Positions 41,119 to 50,270 of a stretch of DNA of 64,000 nt are shown here, in pieces. Origin of the DNA: JADFXI01 sp963784135. GTDB taxonomy: Bacteria > Nitrospirota > Thermodesulfovibrionia > Thermodesulfovibrionales > Dissulfurispiraceae. The position numbers were made by a program, and so were the translations under genes. How positions within the stretch are numbered: position 1 is the stretch's first letter; every line of letters begins with the position of its first letter. The stretch lies in contig CAWAQG010000003.1 in NCBI GenBank assembly GCA_963784135.1, forward strand, positions 1 through 64,000. Reading direction: 5' to 3'. Under the pieces are notes generated by a model. That model searched no databases. It was not told the origin of the DNA and was given only the letters and a program-made list of their open reading frames with translations.

Positions 41119-43902
41119 TTACCGCTGTATATACGGGCAAAATGGTACTTCGTGGCAGTTCCGGCACTGGTAATCATTCAGCGGCCGCGCGGTGAAGTCT
41201 CCTTTCCTCATGCGTGCCACGGCATCCTCAAGAAACCTCAGCGAGGCAATGATGTAATCATCAATCACATTCGCCCGGGTGTCCCCGTTCTCTTGCCCGC
41301 CCTTTGACTTGCGGCTGGACTTGCTTTTACGCCGGGGCGGACACCATTTTATCATCATGTCCTTTATCGAATAAATTCCCACCCTGCTCACACAGTAGCC
41401 ATGTGTTTTCAATATTGCCGCATATAGAAACAACTGCAGGTTCTCATTACCGTCCAGTGCCTGTGCGCAGTTGAGCCCCGCAGTGCCGGTCTTGTAATCG
41501 ATGATCTGCACTTCATCGCCTATCCGGTCAATCCTGTCTATTTTGCCTTTCAGCTTTATGCCTTTCACCGGCTCGCCCGAAATGCTCTTTTCGACTTCCG
41601 AAGAATGATAGCCGTCCTCCCTTATAACGAGCTCCTTTTCGAAGATCTCCGGAAGCAATTCAAGGAAAGTATCGCTGACAAGCTGCTTCCAGTAGGCATC
41701 CATCTTCTTGTCTTTCATGATTTCGCCGATTATCTCTTCCGCCCTCTGCCTCATCCGCTCCAGGTCGCCAAGAGGTCCCCTGATAAGCTGTTCCATCGCC
41801 CTGTGGATGATCGTACCCAGTGTAGCAGCTTCAACTTCGTATTCCTTTATATCCATTGGTTTGAGGTCCAATATCTTTTCTATGAAAAACCTCCTCGGAC
41901 ATGCCCGGTAAGCATCGATATCCGTAACACGAAACGCTGCGGAAGGCCCCGGAAGTGACGGAGACACCCGGACCTCGTCAATGACATCCAGGAGCGGACG
42001 CTTCCCGGTCCTGACAAGGTACTCCTCTTTCGAAAAGGTCCCCGCAATGCCTCCCCTGCGCTCTTCGCCCGAGTAAAGGAATGACGAAGGAAGAAAAAGG
42101 GTATCACCGTTCATGACAGGATAGGACAAATGAAGGTGCCCGGCGGACTTCACCGCATTTTCAAAAATAAACTTCTGGGCCATTGCATATTTCTCAAGGT
42201 GAAGCAGGCCCATTCTCACCTTGGCGTTATCGGGAAGCAAATAATCCATTTGCTGCCGTCCGGGGATAACGCCGTCCACAAGACCCCCCAAAAATAAATA
42301 GTCGGGAGACAATCCCTGAAGCTGAAGGGAATCCATTACCCTGACGCCAACATCTTCGCCTTCGATAAAAGCGGCGTTGAGAAGGTGCCTGAAAGCTTCT
42401 TCAAAATCCGAAAGGGTGACCGCGGCTGGATGAAGCGTGCCCAGAAAAGCGAGCTGCTCGAAAATTTCGTGCAGTGCTTCGGTGATTTTTTCCCTGATCT
42501 TCTCATCCGTACCGTCAGGACATCCGGTGAATTCAAGATCGTCCAGGAGCTTCCTGAGCACATCGGCATATCGGGCGTAGCTTGCCCCTTTTTTAATTTC
42601 CTCGAGCGGCAGCAATCTCTTAAAAATCCATCTCAGTTCCCTCTCAATGGCCTCCCTTTCCGGGAGCAGCTGCACATCCAGGACTTCGGACCCCTCTGCA
42701 ATAAAATCAAGCCAGGCCGCCTTTCCGGTGACAATGCCCGACTGCAGGGACAGGGAGGGCATCCATCTGTTTAAATGTTCGGGAATACGCTTAAAGTACT
42801 TTGAAGAAAGAAATTGCGAGAATTTAAGACGGGGATATTCTTCAATCACAGCGCTCAAAAGGCATAAAATATCCAGGAGCGGCCGCATTTCGCCAAGCCT
42901 TTTAGTTACTGTAAGCGCATAGGGAATGCCGTAACGGCCAAAGACACGCTCAACCATTGCCGCATAGCGGTGCAGTTCGGGAAAAGCAACTACGATCCCC
43001 TCTAATGATTTTACTTTCCCCGACACATAAAGTAATTTGATATGCCGGGCTATTCCCTCCACTTCTTCTTCGCTGTCAGGATAAGAATAATAACCAAGGG
43101 GCTGACGGGCGGCCGGGACATCTCTCTGCACATATATTTCTTCTATCAGAAAGCGCTCTTTCAAAAAGCCGGAGTAATCCTCTGTCAGCTCATAAAATGC
43201 GGCATCATGCGGGACAGTGATAAATACATGCTCTGCATTCCCGATCAGACCAGCGAGAACACCCTTCTCAGCAGCAGTTGGAGCATAGAACCCATCGATA
43301 ACAAGAATACTGCCCTTGTGCTTGTGATAATTATACAGGGGACAGGCATTCAACATATCATCTTCGTCAATAAGACCGTTCTGCCCGGTAAATGAATGAT
43401 ACGCCCTGAATGTTTCAAACGCCTCAATTACATTGGCGGAAACAGATCCCGGAATATTAAGTGCCTCAAGCATACCGGCAAATTCCAGCCCCAACTCATC
43501 AACTGTCTTATCGGGGAACCGCTGTTTCAGATCGTATATGAAATCAGCAATGACCGATGAGAAACCGGTCCCCGCTCCACCCCGTCCCGTCCTCTGTCCC
43601 TTATCTCTTAACAGACCCGCTATAAGCAGGGGGGCCAGTGTTCGTGAAAGAATCCGCCCTGTGCCGAAAATGGAATACATCTTTTTGCAATATCTGCTTA
43701 TCGTAGTGGTTTCGGGAGGGAAGTAGCACGGCCCCCCCTGAAACTGATGGAAGAGCTTTTGTGCATCAGCTGCCTTGACCGGCGTCGGGGCCAGATAGAG
43801 TATTTTTGAATAGTCAGGCTGGCGCGCATGTTTCACCGCCTCTTCCAACAGCATCCGGGTGCTATGCCTGTATTCCAGCGGAGTATAAAAAACTTTGATC
43901 AT
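41119..43902 (-). CDS. PD-(D/E)XK nuclease family protein, AddB-like helicase-nuclease subunit
   Basis: A 927-residue protein. The N-terminal half resembles inactivated UvrD-type helicase domains as in AddB. The C-terminal RecB-like nuclease has the pattern of an iron-sulfur nuclease: CPRRFFIEKILDL before the core, the active-site motif KLKGKIDRIDRIGDEVQIIDYKTG (Asp and Lys of PD-(D/E)XK), and CRNCHEVPFCPY at the end, giving four Cys for a [4Fe-4S] cluster. AddB works with AddA in double-strand-break repair; no addA gene is adjacent in the window. It might act with a distant partner or as an accessory nuclease. It is monocistronic. Confidence 0.85.
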   Translation of the reverse strand: MIKVFYTPLEYRHSTRMLLEEAVKHARQPDYSKILYLAPTPVKAADAQKLFHQFQGGPCYFPPETTTISRYCKKMYSIFGTGRILSRTLAPLLIAGLLRDKGQRTGRGGAGTGFSSVIADFIYDLKQRFPDKTVDELGLEFAGMLEALNIPGSVSANVIEAFETFRAYHSFTGQNGLIDEDDMLNACPLYNYHKHKGSILVIDGFYAPTAAEKGVLAGLIGNAEHVFITVPHDAAFYELTEDYSGFLKERFLIEEIYVQRDVPAARQPLGYYSYPDSEEEVEGIARHIKLLYVSGKVKSLEGIVVAFPELHRYAAMVERVFGRYGIPYALTVTKRLGEMRPLLDILCLLSAVIEEYPRLKFSQFLSSKYFKRIPEHLNRWMPSLSLQSGIVTGKAAWLDFIAEGSEVLDVQLLPEREAIERELRWIFKRLLPLEEIKKGASYARYADVLRKLLDDLEFTGCPDGTDEKIREKITEALHEIFEQLAFLGTLHPAAVTLSDFEEAFRHLLNAAFIEGEDVGVRVMDSLQLQGLSPDYLFLGGLVDGVIPGRQQMDYLLPDNAKVRMGLLHLEKYAMAQKFIFENAVKSAGHLHLSYPVMNGDTLFLPSSFLYSGEERRGGIAGTFSKEEYLVRTGKRPLLDVIDEVRVSPSLPGPSAAFRVTDIDAYRACPRRFFIEKILDLKPMDIKEYEVEAATLGTIIHRAMEQLIRGPLGDLERMRQRAEEIIGEIMKDKKMDAYWKQLVSDTFLELLPEIFEKELVIREDGYHSSEVEKSISGEPVKGIKLKGKIDRIDRIGDEVQIIDYKTGTAGLNCAQALDGNENLQLFLYAAILKTHGYCVSRVGIYSIKDMMIKWCPPRRKSKSSRKSKGGQENGDTRANVIDDYIIASLRFLEDAVARMRKGDFTARPLNDYQCRNCHEVPFCPYIQR

Positions 43903-43955
43903 AATAAGCAGAAATACAGGTTACAGGTCATCGCCTCGAAAGTAGCGCTGCGATA

Positions 43956-44037
43956 TGTCACTCCGGCTTGTCCGGAGTCCATAAGAGCCGGCAAAGATTC
44001 CGGACAAGCCGGAATGACAGGACAAGCTGGAATGACA
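43956..44037. repeat. Dispersed inverted-repeat element, copy 5, plus an extra half copy
   Basis: TGTCACTCCGGCTTGTCCGG (43956) faces ATTCCGGACAAGCCGGAATG (about 43998-44017); a further half, GACAAGCTGGAATGACA, follows at 44021-44037. Heptamer-like units CCTATTG then occur at 44065-44095, just past the 3' end of the radical SAM gene. Confidence 0.75.
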
Positions 44038-44071
44038 AACCCTGCTTTCATGTCCCTTTGTGAGCCCCTGC

Positions 44072-45229
44072 CTATTGCCTATTGCCTGTATTTATAAGCC
44101 TGGTTTTTTTATAGAAAAACGGTTTCAAGACTTTCAACCCAACAACAGAAGCTACAGGCTTGACCAGCCATGAGGCACGGTTAGTGCTGCCAAGGCACCT
44201 TTTACAATAAGGGTGCTCAACCCTGTATTGTTTGAACCCTTTCATGATTTCCCCCAGCCTGTCCGCCGAAAGTATCGTTTCGAGCGACGCGTCACGGAGG
44301 TTCCCCACTTTCGTATTGCCGTCAAAGTCCATACAGCAGAGCACCACATCTCCGTTATAAAGAATAGCGAAGTGGTCACGCATCCCGAAACAGTAGCCTG
44401 CCCAGGCTTCATGTATTTTTTCATCATCAAATGCATGTCCCCAGTCATCCAGCACGTAGGTCTCGAAAAAAACATTCGGGTACACTTCGACCACATTCCA
44501 CTTATACGCCACAAGGCTTTCGATAGTTCTCATCGCTTCACGACGCCCTTCAGGAGAAACCCCAAGCAGGTCATAAATACGCCCGGCCCAAAAAACAAAT
44601 GTTTTTCTCAGCTCTTCTGTCGACGAAATGACATCTACACGCCCGACCCTGTTCTCCATTGTTTTTTTCCTGAAACGGGTATTCAGGAAGCGGAATTTAA
44701 ATACAGTATCTCTGTGTTCGGCATGATATGCCTCGAAAAATTTGAGTATCCCCTCAAGGTAGGATTTAAAAGTCATGGCTCCGGCCTTCCTGTAAGTAAA
44801 CGACCTCACATCAGGCGTCTGGAGCGAGATGTCAAGCTGGTGGAGGTCGTAATCAAGAAGCCTTTTGCCTGCATCACCGCCCAGCCCGCCCCCATTGGTA
44901 GTAAGCCCCACCTTCATCCGTTCCGCGCCCGCGTGGTCGAGAATGTCGAAAAAATCCTTATGCAGGGTCGGCTCGCCCATGACATGAAAAGTAATCTTTT
45001 CGCAGATCCCTTCGGCCTTGAGTTCGGTTATGATACGCCGGGCAAGTCCTGTCTCCATGTAGCCGTAAGGCCGTTTCATCTGGGCCTTGGGGCAAAATAC
45101 GCAATTGAAGTCACAAATATTTGTGAGTTCAATATGTACGCGCTTTAGCGGTATCTCTATATGGCCGAATTTTTTCTTTTTCACAATTCTCTGGTAACCC
45201 GAAGCAATATGTCTATTATTGTGGACCAA
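44072..45229 (-). CDS. Radical SAM protein with SPASM-type C-terminus
   Basis: A 385-residue protein. The cluster motif CDFNCVFC (about 43-50) and HVMGEPTLHKD (the GGEP-like segment) define a radical SAM enzyme. The C-terminal part has YCFGMRDHFAILYNGDVVLCCMDFDGNTKVGNL and YCKRCLGS, typical of SPASM cluster-binding regions. The substrate is unknown; similar proteins modify peptides or tRNA-like substrates, or make cofactors. The start is a TTG at 45229 with no clear ribosome binding site. IS copy 2 sits 20 bases upstream and separates the gene from its natural promoter region. The sequence before the IS has a TAG in frame, so the coding part is probably not truncated. Confidence 0.85.
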   Translation of the reverse strand: MVHNNRHIASGYQRIVKKKKFGHIEIPLKRVHIELTNICDFNCVFCPKAQMKRPYGYMETGLARRIITELKAEGICEKITFHVMGEPTLHKDFFDILDHAGAERMKVGLTTNGGGLGGDAGKRLLDYDLHQLDISLQTPDVRSFTYRKAGAMTFKSYLEGILKFFEAYHAEHRDTVFKFRFLNTRFRKKTMENRVGRVDVISSTEELRKTFVFWAGRIYDLLGVSPEGRREAMRTIESLVAYKWNVVEVYPNVFFETYVLDDWGHAFDDEKIHEAWAGYCFGMRDHFAILYNGDVVLCCMDFDGNTKVGNLRDASLETILSADRLGEIMKGFKQYRVEHPYCKRCLGSTNRASWLVKPVASVVGLKVLKPFFYKKTRLINTGNRQ

Positions 45230-45232
45230 ACG

Positions 45233-45249
45233 GGATGTTTTTTTCTATC
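45233..45249. repeat. Left target-site duplication of IS copy 2
   Basis: GGATGTTTTTTTCTATC at 45233-45249 recurs exactly at 46617-46633 on the other side of the IS. Confidence 0.88.
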
Positions 45250-46616
45250 TGTTGTCAACAAATAGAGTTGTCCGGTTTTAGAGCAAATAAACTGTCCGGT
45301 TCTGCAGGGTGGCTGCGCATGGAACATGGCAGTCCACCGATTTCAGTTTTATTAAGGCTTATGCCGCTGCATGTGAGCAAATTGCAATCTCCTTTCCTTT
45401 AGAGTTATAGGCAGCCAGTTTTCTCGGTCCATGAAAGATAGCAAGTCTACCGTCGGGATAACGATGAACGCTTACCTGGACCCTGACGTAATGGCAACGA
45501 TATTGATTTGGCGGGATCTGAAGTTTTAGTCCATCGAACTTTACACAGTTGTCATTGCCGACGGTGCGGTCATACTGTTCGCATAGGATGTCTTCCAAGG
45601 CAGTGCCTGCCCAAGTCACGAACACGCTCTCTGGTTCTTGAGGGATAACGGCGAACTCGGCATTATGGGCCGGCATATATGTACTGGCAAGATAATCATT
45701 GGCCTGCTTCATCCCAGTGATGCCCGCCATCGCAAGCTCCTTGACCAGCCGATCTTGATGGGTACTGAAGGCTCGCTCAGAACGGCCCCTGGCTTCAGGA
45801 GAATACGCAGGGATCATCTTAATCCCCAGTTGGCTCATTGCACGACCAAACTGGGTAAGACTTGATTTGTCCACTTTCCCTCCAGCCTCCGGTGTATGCC
45901 AATAGTGACTTCCGCGATCCGTATACAACGAAGCAAACAACCCGTGTTGCTCTATAACCTCTTTTACACCCAGAAAGCTGCTTTGTGTGCCTTCTTCCTT
46001 AACAAAAAACATCGAGTAGTGTTCACTGCTGGCATCATCCATCGTCACGATCAAATCCCATAATTTGCCGGGAACCCACTGGTGCCGGGAACCATCCTGA
46101 TGAAGCATCATGCCGATATAGGGAGCCCTGACCCTTCTTTTCCTGTGTGCCCCTTTCAGTGCCCCTTTCGGTACCAATCCCTTTTCCTGGAGGGTGTTTT
46201 TGACCCATGTGTAGCTCCTGTTTCCTTGATGAACTCGGCGATACCAGCTAAAAAAATGCTTGACGTTGAAACCATAATAACGTCCTCTATAAAGATCCGA
46301 TAGCGCCATCACTTCGTCAACTGGTGCTCGCAGATGCGATATTTGTCCTAAACGCTTATCTATAAGTCCCTCCATCCCTTTATCCGCATACCTCAGCAGA
46401 TATCGCCGAAATGTCCTGTCACAGACACCAAGGAGCATCGCCGCTTCCTCCTGCGTTAGCCGTCCACTCTTCCAGCCCTCATAACCTTCTTCAAATCTCA
46501 TTTTCCGTACCTCCTGCAACACCGCCGAACGTTTCATGGATAGCCCCCCTTGCTATCCATATACCACCCGGACAGTTTATGTGCTACAGATACGGACAGT
46601 TTATCTGCTCGCCACA
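45250..46616 (-). mobile_element. IS1202/ISNCY-type insertion sequence, copy 2 (1367 bp)
   Basis: The ends are the same as in copy 1 (TGTTGTCAACAAATAG at the left, TGTGGCGAGCAGATAA read inward from 46616) with the paired ATAAACTGTCCG boxes. The 17-bp flanking duplication is perfect, which marks a recent insertion. It lies in the divergent promoter region between the radical SAM gene and ybaK. The body differs from copy 1 by scattered substitutions, so neither copy arose from the other recently. Confidence 0.9.
45359..46537 (-). CDS. DDE transposase of IS copy 2
   Basis: A 392-residue transposase, about 90% identical to the one at 30884-32062, with substitutions such as HLRAPVDEVMALSDLYRGRYYG for HKRAPVDEVVALSDLYSNRFCG. 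The catalytic residues (MMLHQDGSRHQWV, YTDRGSHYW, PEARGRSERAF) are intact, and the frame is uninterrupted. The gene occupies most of the element. Confidence 0.93.
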   Translation of the reverse strand: MKRSAVLQEVRKMRFEEGYEGWKSGRLTQEEAAMLLGVCDRTFRRYLLRYADKGMEGLIDKRLGQISHLRAPVDEVMALSDLYRGRYYGFNVKHFFSWYRRVHQGNRSYTWVKNTLQEKGLVPKGALKGAHRKRRVRAPYIGMMLHQDGSRHQWVPGKLWDLIVTMDDASSEHYSMFFVKEEGTQSSFLGVKEVIEQHGLFASLYTDRGSHYWHTPEAGGKVDKSSLTQFGRAMSQLGIKMIPAYSPEARGRSERAFSTHQDRLVKELAMAGITGMKQANDYLASTYMPAHNAEFAVIPQEPESVFVTWAGTALEDILCEQYDRTVGNDNCVKFDGLKLQIPPNQYRCHYVRVQVSVHRYPDGRLAIFHGPRKLAAYNSKGKEIAICSHAAA

Positions 46617-46711
46617 GGATGTTTTTTTCTATCTTGGATAAAAATGGCAAAAATGATAGAATAAACAACATTTGAGGAGCAGCGCACCCACTAAATAAAC
46701 AAGGGACAAAC

Positions 46712-47203
46712 ATGGATGATAAAACACCTCCTGTCACGACAGCGACACAAGTCTTGCGCGCGGCGGGAATTCAATATTCGGACCACCTTTATGCTTATGA
46801 AGAAGGCGGCGGCACAGCGGTATGTGCGAGTGAACTTAATATCGATGAACACTCCATAGTAAAAGCTATAGTCCTGGAAGCCGATGCAAAACCTCTTATC
46901 GTTCTCATGCATGGCGATATGAGGGCATCGATAAAAGAACTTGCAGGAATAATAGGGGCAAAGAGCATTACGCCTTGCGTCTCCGAACATGCTGAACTGC
47001 ATACCGGATATCAGTTTGGAGGCATCTCTCCATTCGGCATTCGCTCTGATATGCCTATTTATATGGAAGAGACCATACTCAACCTTCGCAAGGTCTATGT
47101 AAACGGCGGCAAGCGGGGCTATCTCGTAGGCATGGACCCTTATGATATAGTTAAAATCCTTCGCCCTGCTCTTGTAAAAATCGGCTCCGCCCGCGGGACC
47201 TGA
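46712..47203 (+). CDS. ybaK: YbaK/EbsC-family aminoacyl-tRNA deacylase
   Basis: A 163-residue protein of the YbaK/ProX/INS editing-domain family. These hydrolyse mischarged tRNA, for example Cys-tRNA(Pro). Conserved features: VVKAIVLEADAKPLIVLMHGDMRASIKELA, the TGYQFGGISPFG loop (G-G-xxP signature) and the C-terminal GKRGYLVGMDPYDIVKIL. It has an AGGGAC-type binding site 6 bases before ATG. It is divergent from the radical SAM gene across IS copy 2, so the insertion sits in its upstream region. Confidence 0.92.
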   Translation: MDDKTPPVTTATQVLRAAGIQYSDHLYAYEEGGGTAVCASELNIDEHSIVKAIVLEADAKPLIVLMHGDMRASIKELAGIIGAKSITPCVSEHAELHTGYQFGGISPFGIRSDMPIYMEETILNLRKVYVNGGKRGYLVGMDPYDIVKILRPALVKIGSARGT

Positions 47204-47258
47204 GTAGTCCACATTCCTGGGAGTTCCCAGGACCAGAAACAATGAGAGAGAAAAACTA

Positions 47259-47380
47259 ACGGTTTCGTAAAAAGTTCATAGGCAAGGCGCGCAAAGCCTG
47301 AGGAATGCGGCGTACTTTCTGTACGCCGCAGTGACGAGGGATGCAGTGTAACGCAGCATATGGACTTTTTACGAGACCGT
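47259..47380. repeat. Cruciform intergenic repeat (ACGGTTTCGTAAAAAGT family)
   Basis: The outer arms ACGGTTTCGTAAAAAGTTCA and its near complement TGGACTTTTTACGAGACCGT enclose a 10-bp hairpin TGCGGCGTAC-TTTCT-GTACGCCGCA. A partial, inverted copy of its right half lies at 56666-56698. No gene is seen between 47204 and 47479. Confidence 0.75.
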
Positions 47381-47479
47381 CAAATAAATAATTTTAATAA
47401 TTCTATAGTTATGTAGATATCATCAGTTGAGTGTGGTACATTTTAGTTGGTCCAGAATAATCACGCAGGGAGAGATAAG

Positions 47480-47890
47480 ATGATTTTAAAGGAGTTATTG
47501 CAGAAGAAACCATCAAAGATGGCTACGTGCAGGACGACCTGCCTCGTTTCTGATGCAGTTACAGTTATGGACGGGCACAATGTCGGTTCCATACTGATCC
47601 TTGATGAGAACGACAAACTGGTCGGCATCTTTACCGAGAGAGATATCATGCACTGCTTTGCGAAGAATATCCCTCTCTGGGAAGAGAAAATCGTGAATAT
47701 TATGACTCCGGACCCGATAACTCTCGAAGCGTCGGAAGATATCAGCGTCGCGATCAGGATCATGTCGGAAAAGAAAATCAGACACCTTCCTGTAATGGAA
47801 AACGGAAAACTTATAGGTGTAGTCTCATACCGGTTCGTGGTTGCATACCTGCTGCCTGATGTCATCTACATGGCAGACGATATCTGTTAG
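47480..47890 (+). CDS. Tandem CBS-domain protein
   Basis: A 136-residue protein of two CBS motifs (about 5-60 and 70-130), the second ending KIRHLPVMENGKLIGVVSYRFVV. CBS pairs bind adenine nucleotides (AMP, ATP) or SAM and usually report energy state. GGAGAGA before the ATG at 47480 chooses this start over the ATG at 47447. It lies 120 bases upstream of the formate dehydrogenase operon in the same direction, so it may sense energy charge for it, but that link is only positional. Confidence 0.85.
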   Translation: MILKELLQKKPSKMATCRTTCLVSDAVTVMDGHNVGSILILDENDKLVGIFTERDIMHCFAKNIPLWEEKIVNIMTPDPITLEASEDISVAIRIMSEKKIRHLPVMENGKLIGVVSYRFVVAYLLPDVIYMADDIC

Positions 47891-48009
47891 CTTTTTTAAT
47901 GCCTCTGACCCCGTACTGTCTGAATTGCAGTACCCCCGAACGATTTATTGCCCGGAACAAGCCCTCTATGTTAAATTAAATGACATGTCTGATACGTTAA
48001 GGAAAACTT

Positions 48010-48486
48010 ATGAAAGATACTCTTGACCAGATTATAAACAAGTACAGAGAGAACGGAGGCAATGTTATTTTTCTCCTCCAGGAAACCCAGGAAGCGCTGG
48101 GGTATATCCCGGAAGAGGCAATTAATTACTTCTCGGAAGCACTCGGCATCTTTCCAAGCCGTTTCTACGGGGTCGTTACTTTTTACTCGCAATTCCATCT
48201 GAAACCGAGGGGAAAAAACATTGTTTCGGTCTGCTGCGGTACTGCATGTCACGTCAAAGGCGGAAGTAAAATAGCAGACCGGGTACAGAGAGACCTTGGT
48301 CTTGCCGCTGACGGAGAGACTACCGCAGACAGACAATTCACCTTCGAGATAGTCCGGTGTGTCGGGGCCTGCAGTATCGCTCCTGTTGTCCTGGTAAATA
48401 ACAAGGCCTATGCCGAAATGACTGCCGACAGTACGTCGAAGCTTATCAGGAAACTGCAAAAAGAGGATCCAGATGCAGCAAACTGA
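48010..48486 (+). CDS. NuoE-like [2Fe-2S] subunit of NAD-dependent formate dehydrogenase
   Basis: A 158-residue thioredoxin-like ferredoxin. The cluster cysteines are in VCCGTACHVKGG (Cys75/76 and Cys80) and RCVGACSIAP (Cys117, Cys121). It transfers electrons between NuoF-type flavin subunits and the rest. Genes 48010-52936 form an operon: this gene overlaps the next by 14 bases and the third follows by 4. The subunit order NuoE-NuoF-FdhA is that of NADH- or ferredoxin/NADH-linked formate dehydrogenases. Confidence 0.94.
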   Translation: MKDTLDQIINKYRENGGNVIFLLQETQEALGYIPEEAINYFSEALGIFPSRFYGVVTFYSQFHLKPRGKNIVSVCCGTACHVKGGSKIADRVQRDLGLAADGETTADRQFTFEIVRCVGACSIAPVVLVNNKAYAEMTADSTSKLIRKLQKEDPDAAN

Positions 48487-50266
48487 AGAAAACAAGAAAA
48501 AGCTGGTCGTCAGAGTCTGCATAGGCACGGGTGGCCTTGCAGCAGGCGGCAAGGAGGTCATCGCGGCCTTCAAAAAAGCGATTACCGATTACTGCGTGGA
48601 TATCGAACTCGATTTCACCTGTCATTATCAGAAGGTAGGATGCCGTGGTTTCTGCGCGAGAGATGTCCTGGTGGATGTCGTTGATGGTGACAAGAGCGTT
48701 ACGTATCAGGGAGTCAAGCCCGATATTGCGAAGAGGATAGTCAAAGAGCACCTTATAGAAGGAAAGCCTGTCGCTGAATGGCTCATAGATGATTCATATT
48801 ATGAATTCCATTCCAAACAGCACAAAATACTTCTCAAAGACTGCGGCACGATAGATCCGGAAGATATTCAGGCATATATCAATGTTGGAGGATATGGTGG
48901 AATAAAAAGGGTCATTTCTGAAATGACCCCGGACAATTTGATCGCCGAGATAAAGGCGTCAGGCCTCCGGGGCAGAGGGGGCGCAGGTTTTCCGACAGGA
49001 GTAAAATGGGAGGCGTGCCGCAAGGCGTCAGGGGACAAAAAGTATATAGTATGCAATGCCGATGAAGGCGATCCCGGCGCGTTCATGGACCGGTCGGTAA
49101 TCGAGGGCAACCCGCATTCGGTAATCGAAGGGATGATGATAGCCGCTTATGCCGTCGGCTCGGACCTGGGATACGTCTATATCAGGGCTGAGTATCCCGC
49201 TGCCGTAGATCGGCTTAAACTCGCGATAGCTCAGGCCCACGAGCTTGGCTATCTCGGGAATAACCTGTTCGGCTCGGATTTCAGTTTCGATTTGAGGATA
49301 AAGCTCGGCGCAGGCGCTTTTGTATGCGGCGAAGAGACCGCACTCATAGCGTCTATCGAAGGGGAACGAGGAATGCCGCGGGCAAAACCCCCGTTCCCGG
49401 TCCACAAAGGTCTGTGGGGCATGCCGACTGTCATCAACAATGTCGAGACCCTCTCGAATATACCCTATATCATACGGAACGGCGCAGCCTGGTTCGCATC
49501 GATAGGCACCGAAAAGAGCAAAGGCACCAAGGTTTTTGCCCTGACAGGCAAGGTCAAAAATACCGGATTGATAGAGGTCCCAATGGGCATACGGCTCGGA
49601 GAGATCATTTATGATATTGGCGGCGGCATTATAGGTGACAAGCAGTTCAAGGCTGTCCAGCTTGGCGGGCCGTCAGGAGGCTGTATTCCCCATCATTTGC
49701 TCGATACGCCGGTAACATATGAGGACATTGTTCAGACCGGGGCTATTGTAGGCTCCGGAGGTATGGTCGTCCTCGACGAGAACGACTGCATGGTAAATAT
49801 AGCAAGGTTCTTCCTCGAGTTCACCCAGGCTGAATCCTGCGGAAAATGCGTGCCTTGCAGGATAGGGACAAAAAGACTCCTCGAAATACTCGACAGGATC
49901 ACGAAAGGCCTCGGCAAAGAAGACGATATCGAGCTTCTCGAGAAGCTCTGCAATGATATTAAAGTTACATCCCTGTGCGGTCTCGGACAGACTGCTCCAA
50001 ACCCGATCCTGAGCACCATTAAATATTTCAGAGATGAGTACGAAGCGCATATCAAAGACAAAAAATGCCCGGCAAAGGCTTGCAGGGACCTGCTTACATA
50101 CAGTATTCTGGAAGACTTCTGCAAAGGATGCGGCCTATGCATGAAGGCATGTCCGGCAGGAGCTATTACAGGAGAAAAGAAAAAGCCTCACACGATCAAT
50201 GCCGCGGCATGTATAAAGTGCGGGAGCTGCTTCGATGTATGCAAATTCAAAGCAGTAGCGAGGTAG
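48473..50266 (+). CDS. NuoF-like flavoprotein subunit (HydB/FdhB-type) with N-terminal and C-terminal ferredoxin domains
   Basis: A 597-residue subunit with four regions. A thioredoxin-like [2Fe-2S] domain is at about 10-100. The FMN/NADH-binding NuoF core follows (GLRGRGGAGFPTGVKW, ADEGDPGAFMDR, GAGAFVCGEETALIASIEGERGMPRAKPPFP). A NuoF [4Fe-4S] ligand is SCGKCVPCRIGTKR. Two C-terminal [4Fe-4S] motifs are CKGCGLCMKACP and CIKCGSCFDVCK. This layout is that of HydB and of electron-bifurcating formate dehydrogenases, so NAD(P)+ and ferredoxin coupling is possible. In the N-terminal cluster the usual second Cys of the GTxxC pattern is Gly (CIGTGGLAAGG), so that [2Fe-2S] site may be altered. Confidence 0.94.
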   Translation: MQQTEENKKKLVVRVCIGTGGLAAGGKEVIAAFKKAITDYCVDIELDFTCHYQKVGCRGFCARDVLVDVVDGDKSVTYQGVKPDIAKRIVKEHLIEGKPVAEWLIDDSYYEFHSKQHKILLKDCGTIDPEDIQAYINVGGYGGIKRVISEMTPDNLIAEIKASGLRGRGGAGFPTGVKWEACRKASGDKKYIVCNADEGDPGAFMDRSVIEGNPHSVIEGMMIAAYAVGSDLGYVYIRAEYPAAVDRLKLAIAQAHELGYLGNNLFGSDFSFDLRIKLGAGAFVCGEETALIASIEGERGMPRAKPPFPVHKGLWGMPTVINNVETLSNIPYIIRNGAAWFASIGTEKSKGTKVFALTGKVKNTGLIEVPMGIRLGEIIYDIGGGIIGDKQFKAVQLGGPSGGCIPHHLLDTPVTYEDIVQTGAIVGSGGMVVLDENDCMVNIARFFLEFTQAESCGKCVPCRIGTKRLLEILDRITKGLGKEDDIELLEKLCNDIKVTSLCGLGQTAPNPILSTIKYFRDEYEAHIKDKKCPAKACRDLLTYSILEDFCKGCGLCMKACPAGAITGEKKKPHTINAAACIKCGSCFDVCKFKAVAR

Positions 50267-50270
50267 TGAT

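Noticed and set aside
30775..46616. Composite transposon formed by the two IS copies in the same orientation
   Set aside because: Each IS has its own intact target duplication, and the two duplications differ, so they inserted independently.
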